The position numbers and the translations under genes were made by a program. A stretch of 64,000 nucleotides of DNA from Gentiana macrophylla (lineage: Eukaryota; Streptophyta; Magnoliopsida; Gentianales; Gentianaceae): contig CM047807.1 of the NCBI GenBank assembly GCA_026214975.1, positions 71,217,824 to 71,281,823 on the forward strand. Direction: 5' to 3'. Each line of letters begins with the position of its first letter. Within the stretch, counting starts at the first letter, position 1. Shown here piece by piece: positions 35,394 through 48,109 of this stretch. A model generated the notes under the pieces. The model saw only the letters and a list, made by a program, of their open reading frames with translations, ran no database searches and was not told the origin of the DNA.

Positions 35394-35625
35394 TTGGTAT
35401 CGGTTTTACGGTAAAACCGGTCCTTTCCTTTTGGTATTGGTTTTTGGTCAAAACCGGTCCATCTTCCTTTTGGTATTGGTTTACGGTAAAATCGGTCCTT
35501 TTTTTGGTATTGGTTTTGGTAAAAACCGGTCCATCTTCTTTTTTATCGTTTTACGGCAAAAGCGATTTTCTACTTTTTTTTTTGTCTCGTTTTTGGCAAA
35601 AACGACTCGATAGTGTTGTTGATCT
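35394..35625. repeat. Array of palindromic repeats (GGTTTTACGGTAAAACC type)
   Basis: About six diverging units of 45-60 bp. Each holds a short palindrome, such as CGGTTTTACGGTAAAACCGG at 35401-35420, then GGTTTTTGGTCAAAACCGG, GGTTTACGGTAAAATCGG, GGTTTTGGTAAAAACCGG, CGTTTTACGGCAAAAGCG and CGTTTTTGGCAAAAACG. Units are separated by T-rich spacers (TCCTTTTGGTATT). Later units have changed both arms together, keeping the pairing. Confidence 0.85.
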
Positions 35626-36757
35626 TCTGTTTTTATTCTAAGCAGAAATGGACTGAGTCAGCGATGCGTCTGTGACACCTACTATGTGGAACCACACCAA
35701 CCACAAGTGCGAATCCACTTTTGGATGCTCACGTGTCTGTTTGTGACACAACTCTTTGTTACCATTCTTTGGTGCTTCACATACTTCTCATAGAAAACGA
35801 GAAAAATTCAATGGCCTAAATTTCAAGCGTTGGCGGCGAGAAGATCTTTGTTCTATCTCACTACACTTGGACTAGCAAGGATGCTCTTTGAAAGAAACCA
35901 ATTGTGCCTCACGAAAACACTTGAGCATGAGGTTTTCTTTGGCTTTAGAGTTGGAAGCATAGTGATTTTCTATGCAAAAATTATATTTTGAATTGCGTAG
36001 ATAATAGTCTGTATGGTGTTTATTGTGGGGGGTTTGTTTAAGAAGGACGTTTGACTAAAGCTTTGGTTGCCACTAGCGGGTGTACCAAAGCTTTGGCTTA
36101 TATGACCCATTTTTATATAAATAGGTAAGATACACAATTTACCCTTTTTCAACTCCCAAAATCCGGTGAGCCCCACCCTGAAATCAGATTTTCCGGCGAG
36201 CCAAACCTAATTCCCAATTTCCCCGCCCAAAATTGCCCCCAATTTCCCCCCAATCAAACACGACCCGTATAGATTAGAATATTGTCGGGACAATAGGCAA
36301 AAATGCACCATTTTCACAGCAAGCACCATCGATTTGAAGTACCCAAATCCTTTAAGTCCGACTCCATTATCGGTTAAGCCCCCAAATCCACCATTTTAGT
36401 ATTTGGATTAGAGCAAAGCGAGTTGATTCCCACAAAAAGAATTCCCGAAATCCCCCATATTTGGAGCCGAGTAGAAGCGAGAAGCAGATTGCTCAAACTA
36501 TCTCATGGGTATGTCTTATTTTTCTTAGTTTTGGAGCATTTTTGAAATACATGTTATTATAATAAATAAAATGTAATGAAGTGTGGAAGAAGATGCCTTG
36601 AAAGTTGGCTTGTGCAACCTTTTTTGAGACCATCGTTGGCTTATGCAGTCCACTTAAGTATTGAATTGAATTCTTCAAATGCGATCATGTGAAAGTAGTT
36701 AAGTAAATAATAGACAAAAACAAGTTTGAAGTCGTTATCTTTTAAGTCCATTGTTGT
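35626..36757. other. Intergenic, no gene recognised
   Basis: Includes a C-rich stretch near 36165-36245 (CCAATTTCCCCCCAATC). It may contain the 5' end of the Mutator-like element below, but no terminal inverted repeat could be paired. Confidence 0.4.
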
Positions 36758-36805
36758 TTGTTTTACCTATATGTAATTGTTCATTGTATTGCGAGGATAT
36801 TGTTC

Positions 36806-38611
36806 ATGGGTAGGAAGCGCAACATTTCGGTATATGTATGTTATCCGGTTGAGTTTGGGAAGAATGTCGATGGTGATTGGTTTTGGAAGTATGTAGGAGA
36901 TGAAAAGGAACATGTGACCAAGCTTTTAAACGTGAAGAAAAGCGTTTCATATCATGAATTGTATGAGCTGGTGAAAGAAGAAATTTAATTTGATACAATG
37001 TTGAATGATTTTGAAATGAAAATTATGGCTCCTATTAGTAAAGCTTCACCGATTGTAGTTGATTGTAATAAGGTTGTGAAAGTGTCCTTAAGTGTTTGGG
37101 ATCCAAAGAAAGATGTGATATTAGTAAGTTTGAAAGCAAAGGATAACATAACACAATTTGAAGGGAAGCAACACGAGAAACAAGTGTTCAAATGGATGAA
37201 CATGCTATTGGAAGTCAAGAAACACGTCGGTTGGTATATGTGATGGGAACCCAAGAAACAAGTGGAAACTTGAGGTAAATGAGAGATTTGATAGAATCGG
37301 GACCGATGAAGCGTTTTGAGAGTACATAAAGTGTTCATATATTTGAAGACACTTTTACGATGTCCATGGGTGAGGATGTAAGTTTAGTATCACAAGACCC
37401 CTGAATGAGGAGTTTTGAATGGTGATGGCTTGAATGACGAGGACCTCATGAATGATGATGGCTTCATTGCACAGGGCCCCTTGAATGTGGATTCGTTGAA
37501 TGATGATGGTTTGATTGCACGGGATCCCTGAATGTGGATTCGTTGAATGATGATGGTTTGATTGCAGGATCCCGAATGTGGATTCTTTGAATGGTGATGT
37601 CTTGAATGCACCGGAACCCGAAACTGGTATCCTTATGGAAGGTGTAGATACTGTGAGCATTCATGAAGATGCAGACATACACGTCAATGACTTGTTCAAA
37701 TCGAAAATTTTTTTGGTGTATAAGCTTGAGTGGTTGGCTGTGAAGCATCATTTTCATTTTAAATCGCAAAAGTCCACCAAAAGCCTTTATGTAGTGAAGT
37801 GTGAAGGGCAGGGATGCAAATGGCGGTTGCGAGCAACCAAACCTATTGCAAGTAAGCGCTTTAAAGTTACACAGTATAAATTTAAGCATACTTGCCGACC
37901 TATTATTGGTACAAAAGATCACAAACATGCTTCCTACAAGCTAATTGGTAGGCATTCTTTGTTCGAGGTTTAAATATGGCAACCGTGTGAATTCACCGAG
38001 AGATTTCTGAGCGACTTTTGGAAGAATTTGGATATGAGATAAATTACGACAAGGCATACGATGCCAAGTTATATCTTTGAGGCAATCATCAGGGACCACG
38101 AAAAAAAGTCATGGAAAATTACCTAAGTATTGTCATCGGTTGGAGTTGGCAAACCGGGTACTTTGACGGATATTGGCCGAACCAAACAACGAGTTCTTAT
38201 ATTTTCTTATGGCACTCGGTCCAAGCATTGAGGGGTTTAAGGTGATGCGTAAGGTCGTTTCCGTGGATGGAACTCATTTGAAAACGCCTTACAAAGGTGT
38301 TCTACTTGTGGCAAGCGTGTCAAGATGGAAATGGACAAATATTTCCAATCGCATGGGGTGTTGTTGATTACGAGAATCTGAAGCGTGGGGATGGTTCTTT
38401 GAAAGGCTAAAAGATTACAGGTGACACCGATGATCTAGCAATACTTTACGATCGTCATGATGCTATAAAAGCGGATTTGAGAATGTGTTTGAGAATGCGC
38501 ATCAAGGATTTTGTACTTATCACTTGCAAAAGAATTTGAGGAGTCGTTATCGAAATAGAAATTTCTCAAGGGCGTTTAAGGATGCTTAGCGGGCTTATCT
38601 TGAAGTAGACT
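36806..38611 (+). pseudogene. Mutator-like (MULE) transposase, broken and 3'-truncated
   Basis: The N-terminal region begins MGRKRNISVYVCYPVEFG at 36806. It has an in-frame TAA at 36986-36988 and continues as MLNDFEMKIMAPISKAS. A tandem-repeat stretch (37390-37618) leads to the zinc-finger-like DNA-binding domain VVKCEGQGCKWRLRATK...FKHTC (37790-37895), typical of the MuDR N-terminus. The MULE transposase domain starts around SVDGTHLKTPYKGVLLVAS (38253-38310), which carries the first catalytic aspartate. DDLAILYDRHDAI (about 38425-38465) carries the second, and YHLQKNLRSRYR lies near 38520. The frame changes several times. The reading ends at 38611, at the Gypsy C LTR, before the third catalytic residue and the SWIM zinc finger. 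It would have cut and reinserted Mutator-family DNA transposons. Confidence 0.88.
37390..37618 (+). repeat. Tandem repeat of about 48 bp within the MULE transposase
   Basis: Four to five units based on GAATGTGGATTCGTTGAATG followed by ATGATGGTTTGATTGCA. The best-preserved units start at about 37485, 37533 and 37575. They encode an acidic repeat of the type LNVDSLNDDGLIA, between the N-terminal region and the DNA-binding domain. Confidence 0.8.
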
Positions 38612-40138
38612 CATTCGTTAAAAGCGTGTTTTAAATTTATATTATCGGAACACCCCAAGTATAAGGTGCGTAGTAAAGGATGTTGCCGAGTCGTCTAAGG
38701 AATCGTAAAGTTATCAGATTAAGATATAACTCTAAGTCGGTTATGTCACGAACTATTACTTAAAACTAAGGTTTATACTATCTACAATGTAAAAAAAAGC
38801 GAAAAACATTAGGTAAAATCACGAGAAAATAGAAAAAAAAAACTTAGAAGCAGACGGCGTTGGCGACTACAGACGGCGTCCAAATGCGTCTTTGAAGCAG
38901 AAAATATACGAGAAACACACTAAAATCTGGAAGTAACTAAGCGTAACAATAACAATCAATACGAACTAATTTGTTTACGAGATACTTAAAAGGGCGGTAA
39001 AACAACAAGGATACACCACACAACCATCACACAACCATTCTTATGATCTAAACACGATTTATTGGTATGATCAATCACAATTCGACTAAATTCCTTTAAA
39101 TCGAATTCTAGGGTTCTTGTTTCCTTTTCCAAGCAAAACAATTTCACGTTCAACACAAGATCATTAACTTTCGTTCCCAAATTAAACAACCCAATTAACA
39201 TCACATGATTCCTCAAAATAACATTAATCGTATCGATTGAAAAACTCTACTATTGAATCATATTTCCATATAAATTCAAAGCAACATATGGTTTCATTGA
39301 CATTCTATCTAATAAAGCGCTTAGCAATCAATCCAAAATCAATCGATAAATAAAGCGATGCTCGAATCATAAATAAAAATAAAACTAACTAATCATGGTT
39401 GTGATAGCGTTGATGTGGTTTCATCCGTTGCTGCTCTACCGCGATGTGCTTAGCCTTGCATGCTTGCGATGATCAAGATATGGTTGAAGGAAGAAACTCA
39501 TAATTCTTTAGGGTTTGGTGCGGCTCCTCAAGGGTGGAATATATGCGTTTGTATGGTGTGTCCGTTAGGGTTGAAATAACACGCCTATTTATAAATTACA
39601 GGCGGCTAGGTCAAAAGCGGCCGCTGGGCGCCCGTCAAAGGGTGGGCCTTGGTCAAAGTGCAAAACTTATTCGAGTCGGGCGGTGGGGTTGGGCCTTTCG
39701 TTCGGATACGTCTGGAGACTCTGTATGTAAAATATGACTCTGGGCGCTTCATGGGCGCTTGATTCACTCTGGGCCGCTAAATGCGGATCGATGGGCGCCC
39801 GTCAATATCTTTGAGATCGGATTTCTTCATAGTTATCCATTCTTCTTCAAGCCAATTCCATATTTATCTCTTGTAATTGAATTGAGCCTCATTTATCCTC
39901 TTTATGCACTCGAAATTAAGCACCTACATAATAGATAAAACATGGAAAACATGTAGTCATCCCCAAATAATAATAATTCAATAAATTTAACACATAAAAG
40001 CGCCCAAATTACACTTTTGACACTTAACCCCATTATTCACATTCACGCCTTAAACATATAATTTTCTCTAAAAATTACTAAAATCGAAAGATATTGTTCT
40101 CTAATAATGCGATAAAAACCATAAATTTCACGAGAACA
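38612..40138 (-). repeat. Gypsy C 3' LTR (about 1.53 kb)
   Basis: Matches 48110-49622 end to end and abuts the polypurine tract (CAAGTGTGGGAGTTG on the minus strand, 40139-40153). It contains GGGCGCCCGTCAA words shared with the cluster at 61.4 kb. Confidence 0.92.
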
Positions 40139-40153
40139 ACTCCCACACTTGAA

Positions 40154-41880
40154 CTTTTGTTCGTCCCGGACAAAACAATCAAAACTATAGCTCAACTTTC
40201 ATACACTCCACATAGATCTACAACTCACGTAACAAAAGATACAACAACTATAGCCAACAATACCATCACAGAGATAGATTCGGTGAATGTGTGACAAGCC
40301 CTTCTCAAATTTAACAAGACTTTCAAAGGAATATCCTCTCAAAAATTTCAATGACTATCTAAGTGCAGACGATAATAGCTTCACACTAAGCCTTCCACGC
40401 ACTCAATAGGATAATCCTACGACATATCATGCGGTTCTCTTGAGTATAAGATCCATGATAACAAAGACTTCACTCTATTTTTATTCTTATTCATCATTTT
40501 CAACATTTTCAAATTCAAGCATATCGAGAATAAGCTCTTACCCATCATAGTAAGTAGGACATTTCAAGATAATCCCTACCTACTCAAATCATAAGGTAGC
40601 TATAAGTGGTATGCGTGAGCTATTGGTCATCATAGTGGTATAGGACATCGTGGTATACCCTACCTCACTCAAATCATTAACGACTTTCGACAAGCGTATT
40701 TATTATGATTCACTACTTATTCATTTGTTTTAGGACATAAGTTACATCTCACTTATCACATTCAAACTTCATGATATTCACGATTACACGGTCTAACTCA
40801 GGTGTTACCATCTTGACCTTCTTAAGATACTCATCAAAATAATGAAAGGATATAGTTCAAAAACCTTGCTTGATATCAAAGGCTTTCGTGAGTGAAAAAT
40901 GAACACTATCTCCATAAAAGTAAAGACATGCTATAATTATCTCACTAAGTCACATACTATCATCGTTAGAAAACTACAACTAGCAAGCATTTAGTTTCAA
41001 TCACATGCTCGAGATTTACAAAAAAATTTAAATTTTCGCGAGAAATTTAACATTCACTCATATGTCAAAGGATATAGCATAAAAACATACCCGGACACCA
41101 CTCCCCACACTTGAATCACATTATGGCCTCGAGAATGTGCAAATAAAAGAAAAAGAAACTTATTTGGTTGCAGCGGTGGTTGTCGGATGAAAGTTAGCGG
41201 AGAGTCGAAATTTGGAGCATGAATGGACCGCTACAACTTGAGCGGACAACCTTTGGACATAAAAGCTTGCGAACACTGCTCAAAAGTATACGCAACACTC
41301 GACATACCATATAATCTCGGGGTACAAGGGGTATATGAGCGAGACAAAACATTCATTGACACGTAAGCGGAATAAACATCCACACGCAAACAACCAAGGT
41401 ACTCTTACATAATTAACTAACCTAAAAGAAAATAAAACAAAACTAGGTTGCCTCACAGGAGGCGCTCTTTTAATGTCATTAGCTTGACACAATCCTCAAA
41501 GTCAACCGGGTCGGGCCACTTTGGTTTAACGCGGCCACCTCGTCGGCGAGGATCGAGAGGAAGGACCGAGGTTTGACCACAACCGCCACAAGTGAAGTGC
41601 CTACCAAGTTCTTTAACTTGGCTTTCCAGGCGACAGCGACTTTCGTCTTCGTCTCAACTTTTCTACATGTGGCACGGCGGAATGATAGGTTCGGAATTGT
41701 GGCGAAGCTTAACAAGGGGAGAATGTCATCATTGAAGCAAAGAAGTCGGATGGAATCTCATCATAATGTCGACATATCGAGGCACGTCAACCAACTTTTG
41801 AAAGTATATGACCTCGGTGCCATAAGGTTGGCCAAAATACTTTTTCAATCTATGACCGTTCACTTTAAAGGTTGACGTTG
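40154..41880 (-). other. Gypsy C region between integrase and the 3' LTR
   Basis: About 1.7 kb with no recognisable domain. It holds a long T- and A-rich stretch (40300-41060) that could be untranslated sequence. No env-like ORF is visible. Confidence 0.55.
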
Positions 41881-44800
41881 TACCACTTTCAGAAATCGCT
41901 CCTCCCGGATGAACCCGACAATTTCAAAGGGTCGGACCATACGGACTTAAGCTTGCCGACAAGCGGATGTAATCGGTGTTGTAAAAGTAAAGCCATCTCT
42001 CTACCTTGAAATCTACATCCTTTATTCTAGCATCATGGGCGCTTTCGTTCTTTCCTTGCTCGATTTTGCGTTCGTAGGCCACGAGTGCGAATTCATCGAG
42101 CTAAATGCGATTGCGATAATCTTTTCGCCCGCAGGTGGCTATCGAAGTTCAAGTATTTAATAGCCCGATAAGCTTTGTGCTCGGCTCATTGGTAGATGGT
42201 ACGCCTTGCCGTAAACCATTTGAAAGGCGGCGTACCCATAGGGGTCTTGAGCGCGATGCGATAAGCCCGAGTCGTCGTCAATTTGAGACTCGAGTTGGAT
42301 CTATTCGAATTCACCGTTTTCTCCAAAATCCGCTTTAGACTTACATTTGCTTACTTCAACAGCCCCTTTGGTTTGGGGTGGTATGGTGTACCAATCTTAT
42401 GCTTGACACCATATCTTTCAAGAATTTTATCTAGTGGTGCATTCTGAAGTGCGAACCTTCATCACTAATAAGGGCTCACAGGATGACCAAATCTAGTAAA
42501 GATATTCTTTTGCAAGAATTTCTTTACAACTTTGTGATCATTGGTTTGGGTGGCTATAGCCTCTACCACTTGGAAACATAGTCAGCATGAGACTAGGATA
42601 TATTTATTACCGCCGCGATGATGGGAAAGGTCCATGAAATCGATGCCCCCCACGCGTCGAAGACTTCACATTCAAGATAGGCCTCAAAGGCATCTCCATC
42701 CTATTCTTGAGCCTCCTACTCTTTGACATCATCACGGCCTTTGCAAAAGGCCGGCGTCTTTGAGCAGTGGGCGGTAAAATCGGCTTGAAGGATTTTATAG
42801 CGATCTTTGGTGCTCCGTAGTGTCCACCAGCGGGACCCACTATGACATTGCTCTAAGATATCCAGTTGTTCATGTTCCGGAACACACTTACAAGCAACCC
42901 GTCTTTGCGGACTTTAAACAAATGTGGATCCTCCCATCGAGATACTTCAAGTCTTTGAAAAACTTCTTCTTTTCACGTCGTCATCTCTTGAGATGTCGAT
43001 CGCTAAGTAATTGGCGTAATCGACATACCACGGCCTCACATTCTCAGCCTCATTAATTGCTCAGTTGGAAAGTCAATGCCTATTTCTTTAGTGTTTTTCG
43101 TCACCCTCGTTCACTAAAGCGAGATAAGTGATCGGCTACAACATTTTAGCTACCCTTCTTATCCTTAATTTCAAGGTCAAATTCTGTAGGATCGAGAATC
43201 CATCTCAATAACCTTGGTTTAGCATCTGTTTTTCCATGAGGTAGCGTAATCTTTGCATGATCTGTCCAAACCACGACTCGAGACCCAAGAAGGTAACTTG
43301 AAACTTATCCATAGCAAAAGCATTTGCTAGGAATTCTTTCTCTGTAGTAGTGTAGTTACAACGAGAAATTTGGGTTCAAAGTTCGGCTCGCATAGTAGAT
43401 TAGTGCGAACTTTTTGTCAATTCTTTGCCCTAGCTGCTGCTATAAGCGTAGTTAGAGGCATCGCACATGAGTTTGAAAGGTTTAGTCGATCGAGGCGCGA
43501 TCAAAATGGGGGCTTTGGTTAACTTATCCTTTAAGCATTTGAAAGCTTCCTTACACGCATCATCAAAAGCGAACTCTACTTCCTCTTTGTGAGTTGGATA
43601 AGCGGCTTTGCTATAGTCGAAAAATCTTTAATAAAGCGCCGATAGAAGCCTACATGTCCCGGGAATCCTCGTACCTCCTTAGCTTGTCTTTGGATATGAC
43701 ATTTTCTCAATGGCCTCTACTTTAGCCCTATCCACTGAATACCTTCCTTTGGACAACTTGTGTCCCAAAACAATCCGCCGTCAACTAGAAAATGGCATTT
43801 CTCGGTTAAGCACCAAATTTTCTCAACACATCATTTGAGTACCATATCTAGATTCCTTAAGATCTCATCAAAGCTGTCGCCGTGGGAGAAGTCATCCATA
43901 AAGACCTCCATGCATTGCTCTACAAGTCCGTCAAAAATGGCTAACATGCACCGTTGAAAAGTCGCGGGTGCATTGCATGAGGCGAATGGCATTCTGCGAA
44001 AAGCAAAAGTACCGGATGGACACGTAAGCGTGGTCTTTTCTGGTCATTAGGATCGATGGCTATCTGGGAAGTACCGAATATCCATCGAGAAAACAATAAT
44101 ATTTGTGACCACTCGGTCTTTCAATTAATTTGGTCAATGAAGGGTAAGGGAAATGATCTTTTGCGGTGACCGTTCAATCTGCGATAATCAATGCGAGACC
44201 ACATAACCGATCACAAGGCGTAAAGCAATTTCCTCCCCTTTTTCATTTTTTCTCACGGTAATACCCCCTTCTTTGGCACAACTTGAGTAGGGCTAACCCA
44301 CTCTTTGTCGGCGATGGCATAAATAATCCCCATATCAAGCCATTTGATGATCTCCTTTTTAACAACCTCTTGCATATGCGGGTTCGGCCTTAACTGCGGT
44401 TATCGACCTTTTTTAGCTCCTTCCTCCGTTCGGATCTTATGCATGCATACATACAGGGTGATTCCTACGATATCGCTTTTTTGCCATCGAGCGAGGATAT
44501 GTTTCTCGACACTTTGATCAATTTGCCTCTTTGCTCGAGGCTCGAGTTTAGATGAGATGATTAGGGGCAACTTATCACCGTCTTTAAGAAAGATGTATTT
44601 TAGATCTTTTTGCGGCGGTAGTTTCAACTCTAAGTCAGCGGTGGTTGCTCGATGCTAGATTTTAACGGACCACCTTTTTCCATTTGAGTTTGGACGGTTG
44701 GTGAAAAACACTTCATCCTCTGCAGGGTGTAATCCCGAAGGTATTGAATCACGTCATCAAAAGAATCTCCTGTCCGCTTCCGTTTTCTTTGCAATGTGCA

Positions 44801-45700
44801 ATCACCTTCTTAAGCTCTTCTTCTTCAAGTTCATCGGCAAGTCGCTCCCAATCATCCATCTCCCAATGGGTAGCTTCTCTCAATTTGATTTCATCCCAAC
44901 TTCCCATTAAAACTTCCTCTTACGCAAGGTTAAAGTGCACTGATTGAGCTCCTTGGATCACTCTTGCTCATTCTGGAATGTCCCAAATTTTACATTCACT
45001 TATAGGCTCGGTATGTCGCAAGTTGTTGAAAGCGACTCTACGATGACTCTGACTCTTGAGCGATTGTTTTCTTCTTAACCCGTGATTTATGACATCCGGG
45101 GCTTTGTCTCTGCGAGCTCTTCATCGAAGTCGATTCATCCCAATAAATTGCTTCAATGAATGAAATTCCACTGAATTGGGGATTCTTGAACTTTTACCTT
45201 GCTCGATGGAAATGGAAGTGTCTCACTATTCTCAAGGTAATTTGGCGGTGTGAAGTCAATGGTGGCGGCGGCGGTGTCAAGAAAGGCGGCCTAGGATCGG
45301 GGCATTTCCTTGTCAGTTAGTAGTCAATATAACCCGATCGGTTGGAAACACCAATTGTTTAACATGGGTAAGGACATTGTTAGCATGACCGGTGCTAAGC
45401 GGCTAGATTTGTCCCACCAAGCGAAGAGGCGGGCGCTCCTTAGCCTTTTGTCAACCGAGACTTTTGCAAATGTTCAAAGGCATCACATTGCGAGAGGCAC
45501 AGTCGCATAAGACATTGTGGAGCGTGCGGCCGCCGATCATGCAAGAGATTGAAGGTCGTCCGGGGATCGCCACGTTTTATTGCAATGCTCACGAGAAATG
45601 CTTTGAGCATTCTTCGTTTAGCACTTCATCGCCATTCCTTTCGACTTCTTCTTATTTCCCGCAGGCGTCTTAGAAACTTGGAGCATTTAGGCATCTCGAT
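41881..45700 (-). pseudogene. Gypsy C pol (protease region, RT, RNase H, integrase), heavily broken
   Basis: On the minus strand, RT starts around LKYIFLKDGDKLPLIISSKL and CMHKIRTEEGAK (44627-44400). PNPHMQEVVKKEI, MGIIYAIADKEWVSPTQVVPKKGG and a catalytic FMDDFSHGDSFDEI (near 43900) follow. RNase H is represented by LSRFSERG-like text near 43100-43180. Integrase is seen as MEMPLRPILNV (near 42690), HRFHGPFPSS (near 42625), KNIFTRFGHP (near 42500) and YGVKHKIGTPYHP (near 42400). The protease region upstream of RT (44.7-45.7 kb) is not clearly readable. Stops and shifts occur every 50-150 bp, more than in the other elements. Confidence 0.85.
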
Positions 45701-46239
45701 TAACAACCCGGCAGAGGCATAGTCACCATGGTTTCTCTAGCGGCTTCACTCCTCCATCGTAAGTTTTATCGAGTTCAAAGTATTCTCATTTTTCTTTCTT
45801 TGGATAAGGAAGGGTTTCGGATGATTGATTGGAATTTGATTTTTAATGGCTTCATCCTCCTTATCCTTCCATCGACAAACTTTTCGGCTTTCTTTTTAGT
45901 CGGGGTTGGCCATCGACTACTCTTTTCAACATCCTCATCACTTTCCCCGAGGAATCATTATCATTCGGCTCTCGCTCACTTTGTCGCTCTCTTACGTATT
46001 TGTCTGCTTTGCTTATCCCTCTGAACTCATGGCGTCGGGGGAGGGGCTACTCATTCCGGCGACTTCTCGGGTCCAACTTTCTTTCGCTTACAAGTGTAGC
46101 GCATTCAACTCCTCCTCTTGTCCATAATTCCCGCTGCGGTGTGATGGCATTCTGAGCTTGACTTACGCCTTAGGATTTTTATCTGTATAACTAGGCGGTC
46201 TTCCGCCAGAACTGCTTGCTTGTTGATCGACCATCTGGC

Positions 46240-47340
46240 CAATCTGTCTCTCTATCGCCTTTTGACCGGTGGCTAGTGCTTGCACCATATCTACTAGCTC
46301 ATGAATTTCTTTTGAGAGATAGAGGTGGGTTTTGTGGATTTTGCGTTTGAGCCCAATTGCCTTGGGGCTTTTGATTGTTGGAGTTGAAGGGTGGTTGGGT
46401 GGATCGCCAGGTGGCGATATAATGCTTGTTTAGCGGATTTCGAGAAAAATTACGGTTTGGATTATAAGCTTGATTGACGAATTTTGATTGAAATTACGAA
46501 AAGTTTGATTACGGTTGCCTATCGCATTCACTTCATCTCCGTTCTCATTGCTCGCTGCGTTCCCGGAAGACTCATATCGTTGATCCTTTACATTCTTTGC
46601 ATTTGTAAATTAGCCATCTGTTGGTTTATCATTTCCCACTTGAGCAACCAACCACGTGTAATCACAGGATAAACACCTTGATTTCCTCTTATCTTCCTCA
46701 ACATGGGTCTTCACAGAGGTTGACCACATGTTGTTCTTGGCAATTGTTTGACTACCCTATGGCGACATCATCTCTCTCCTCCCGAGAAAAGATCCATGAA
46801 ATTTGTGGAATCTAGATAATCTCATTGGGTTGAGTAACACCCTGATAGAATAATTCTAGGAGTTCGTATCGAGTGTATCCATGGTTAGGGCATTTCCTCA
46901 TTAACAAATTCAACCTTTCCCAGGCCTTTCTACGCTTTCTCCTTACAATTGCTCAAAATTAGCTATATCACGTTTAAGGCCCATTATCGTTCGAGGTGAA
47001 GCAATTTGAGCGAAGGCTCTTTTAACATCGGCCAGGTATGGAGAGTGATGGGGTAAGGATTTGAACCATCTGTTTGCTTCACCTTTTAAAGCAAGCGGGA
47101 AAAGTTCGACTTAACAATCTCGAGAATCAACACCGGATAATGGCACCAGCCATGCAAATTTGAACAAAAGTGGACAAGAAGTCATGAGGATCTTCTTGGC
47201 GGTGCCGTGAAAAGAGCTATTTTGGACAGTCCAACCACTCCATTCTTGGATCGAAATGTACTTGCCCCGTATACGGAGGTCGAATAGGTCTATGCCTCAG
47301 GGAAGTCTTGGTTAAGATAAGGGGCATAGGGGTCTTGATT
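46240..47340 (-). pseudogene. Gypsy C gag, heavily broken
   Basis: Reading the minus strand from about 47240, the text DPHDFLSTFVQICMAGAI and LALKGEANRWFKSLPHHSLHTW matches the conserved retrotransposon gag fold. RRKAWERLNLLMRKCPNHGY and YQGVTQPNEII follow, to about 46820. A glutamine-rich stretch (IQLLQQQQ, 47430-47400) lies just upstream. Frame changes separate these blocks. The zinc knuckle expected near 46.3 kb could not be identified with confidence. Confidence 0.75.
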
Positions 47341-48084
47341 TATTTGGGCTTCTTTGGGCTTGATGGAGTTGTTGCAATTGGTTTGTAGCCCGACTTATCG
47401 GTCTGTTGTTGTTGTAACAATTGTATTTGTTGAAGAGGTGATTGGTGAGCTTGAAGTCTGGATTTTTGATTTGGGAGAGGTGGATTAGGAGGAACTAGAT
47501 TCGGATTTTGAACTTGGTCGACCATGATGTCTAGATCGGAAAAAGCCTTCTTCTTAGGATGGACCGTTCGGTTACGGATCAAGAGGAGAGGTCCGCTTCT
47601 TGCTTACGGTTTGCATAAACCAGGAGGACAACGAGAGAAGGTCAACAACGACTAAAAGTCGAGTTGTGGAAAGAGTTAACCTTGGAATACAAGCTAAGAG
47701 AAGAAAGAGAAGAACAAGAAGGATAGGCGAGCGGGCGTTGAGAATCGTGAGCAGCGTGCATCACAGGAAGTTCCAGACGGGCGTGCGGTTCAATAGGCGC
47801 ACAAATGCGGTATACTAAAAAGCGATTGAGGCGTTTTACTAAACAAGCGGGCGTTTGAGAGGCCAGGCGCTCGTTCGATCGATTAAGCAGATAAAAGGAA
47901 TTTTCGAGAATGAGCGAGGCGTCTGTATGATTGGGCGTTCGTTCAAATTTGAAAGCAGGTGAGCGAGGAAAAACAACGAAGCAGAAGATAAACAAAGCGA
48001 GACTAAGGAAAACAAAACTAATCTAAAACCTAAGAAAGTTACTAACTAGAGAAACTATACTACGAAGAATCGACAACGTTACCG

Positions 48085-48105
48085 ATTCCCGACAGCGGCG
48101 CCAAA
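48085..48105 (-). other. Gypsy C primer-binding site
   Basis: On the minus strand it reads TGGCGCCGCTGTCGGGAATCG just after the LTR. It is related to the TGGCGCCGTTGCCGGGGA site of Athila elements but has several differences. Confidence 0.75.
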
Positions 48106-48109
48106 AACT

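Noticed and set aside
35394..35625. CRISPR-like array of regularly spaced palindromic repeats
   Set aside because: The units diverge, spacers are T-rich and similar to each other, and the setting is a plant nuclear genome.
35326..35641. ORFs with repeated peptides (FWYWF type)
   Set aside because: They are translations of the palindrome array; two overlapping frames give equally repetitive text and no domain.
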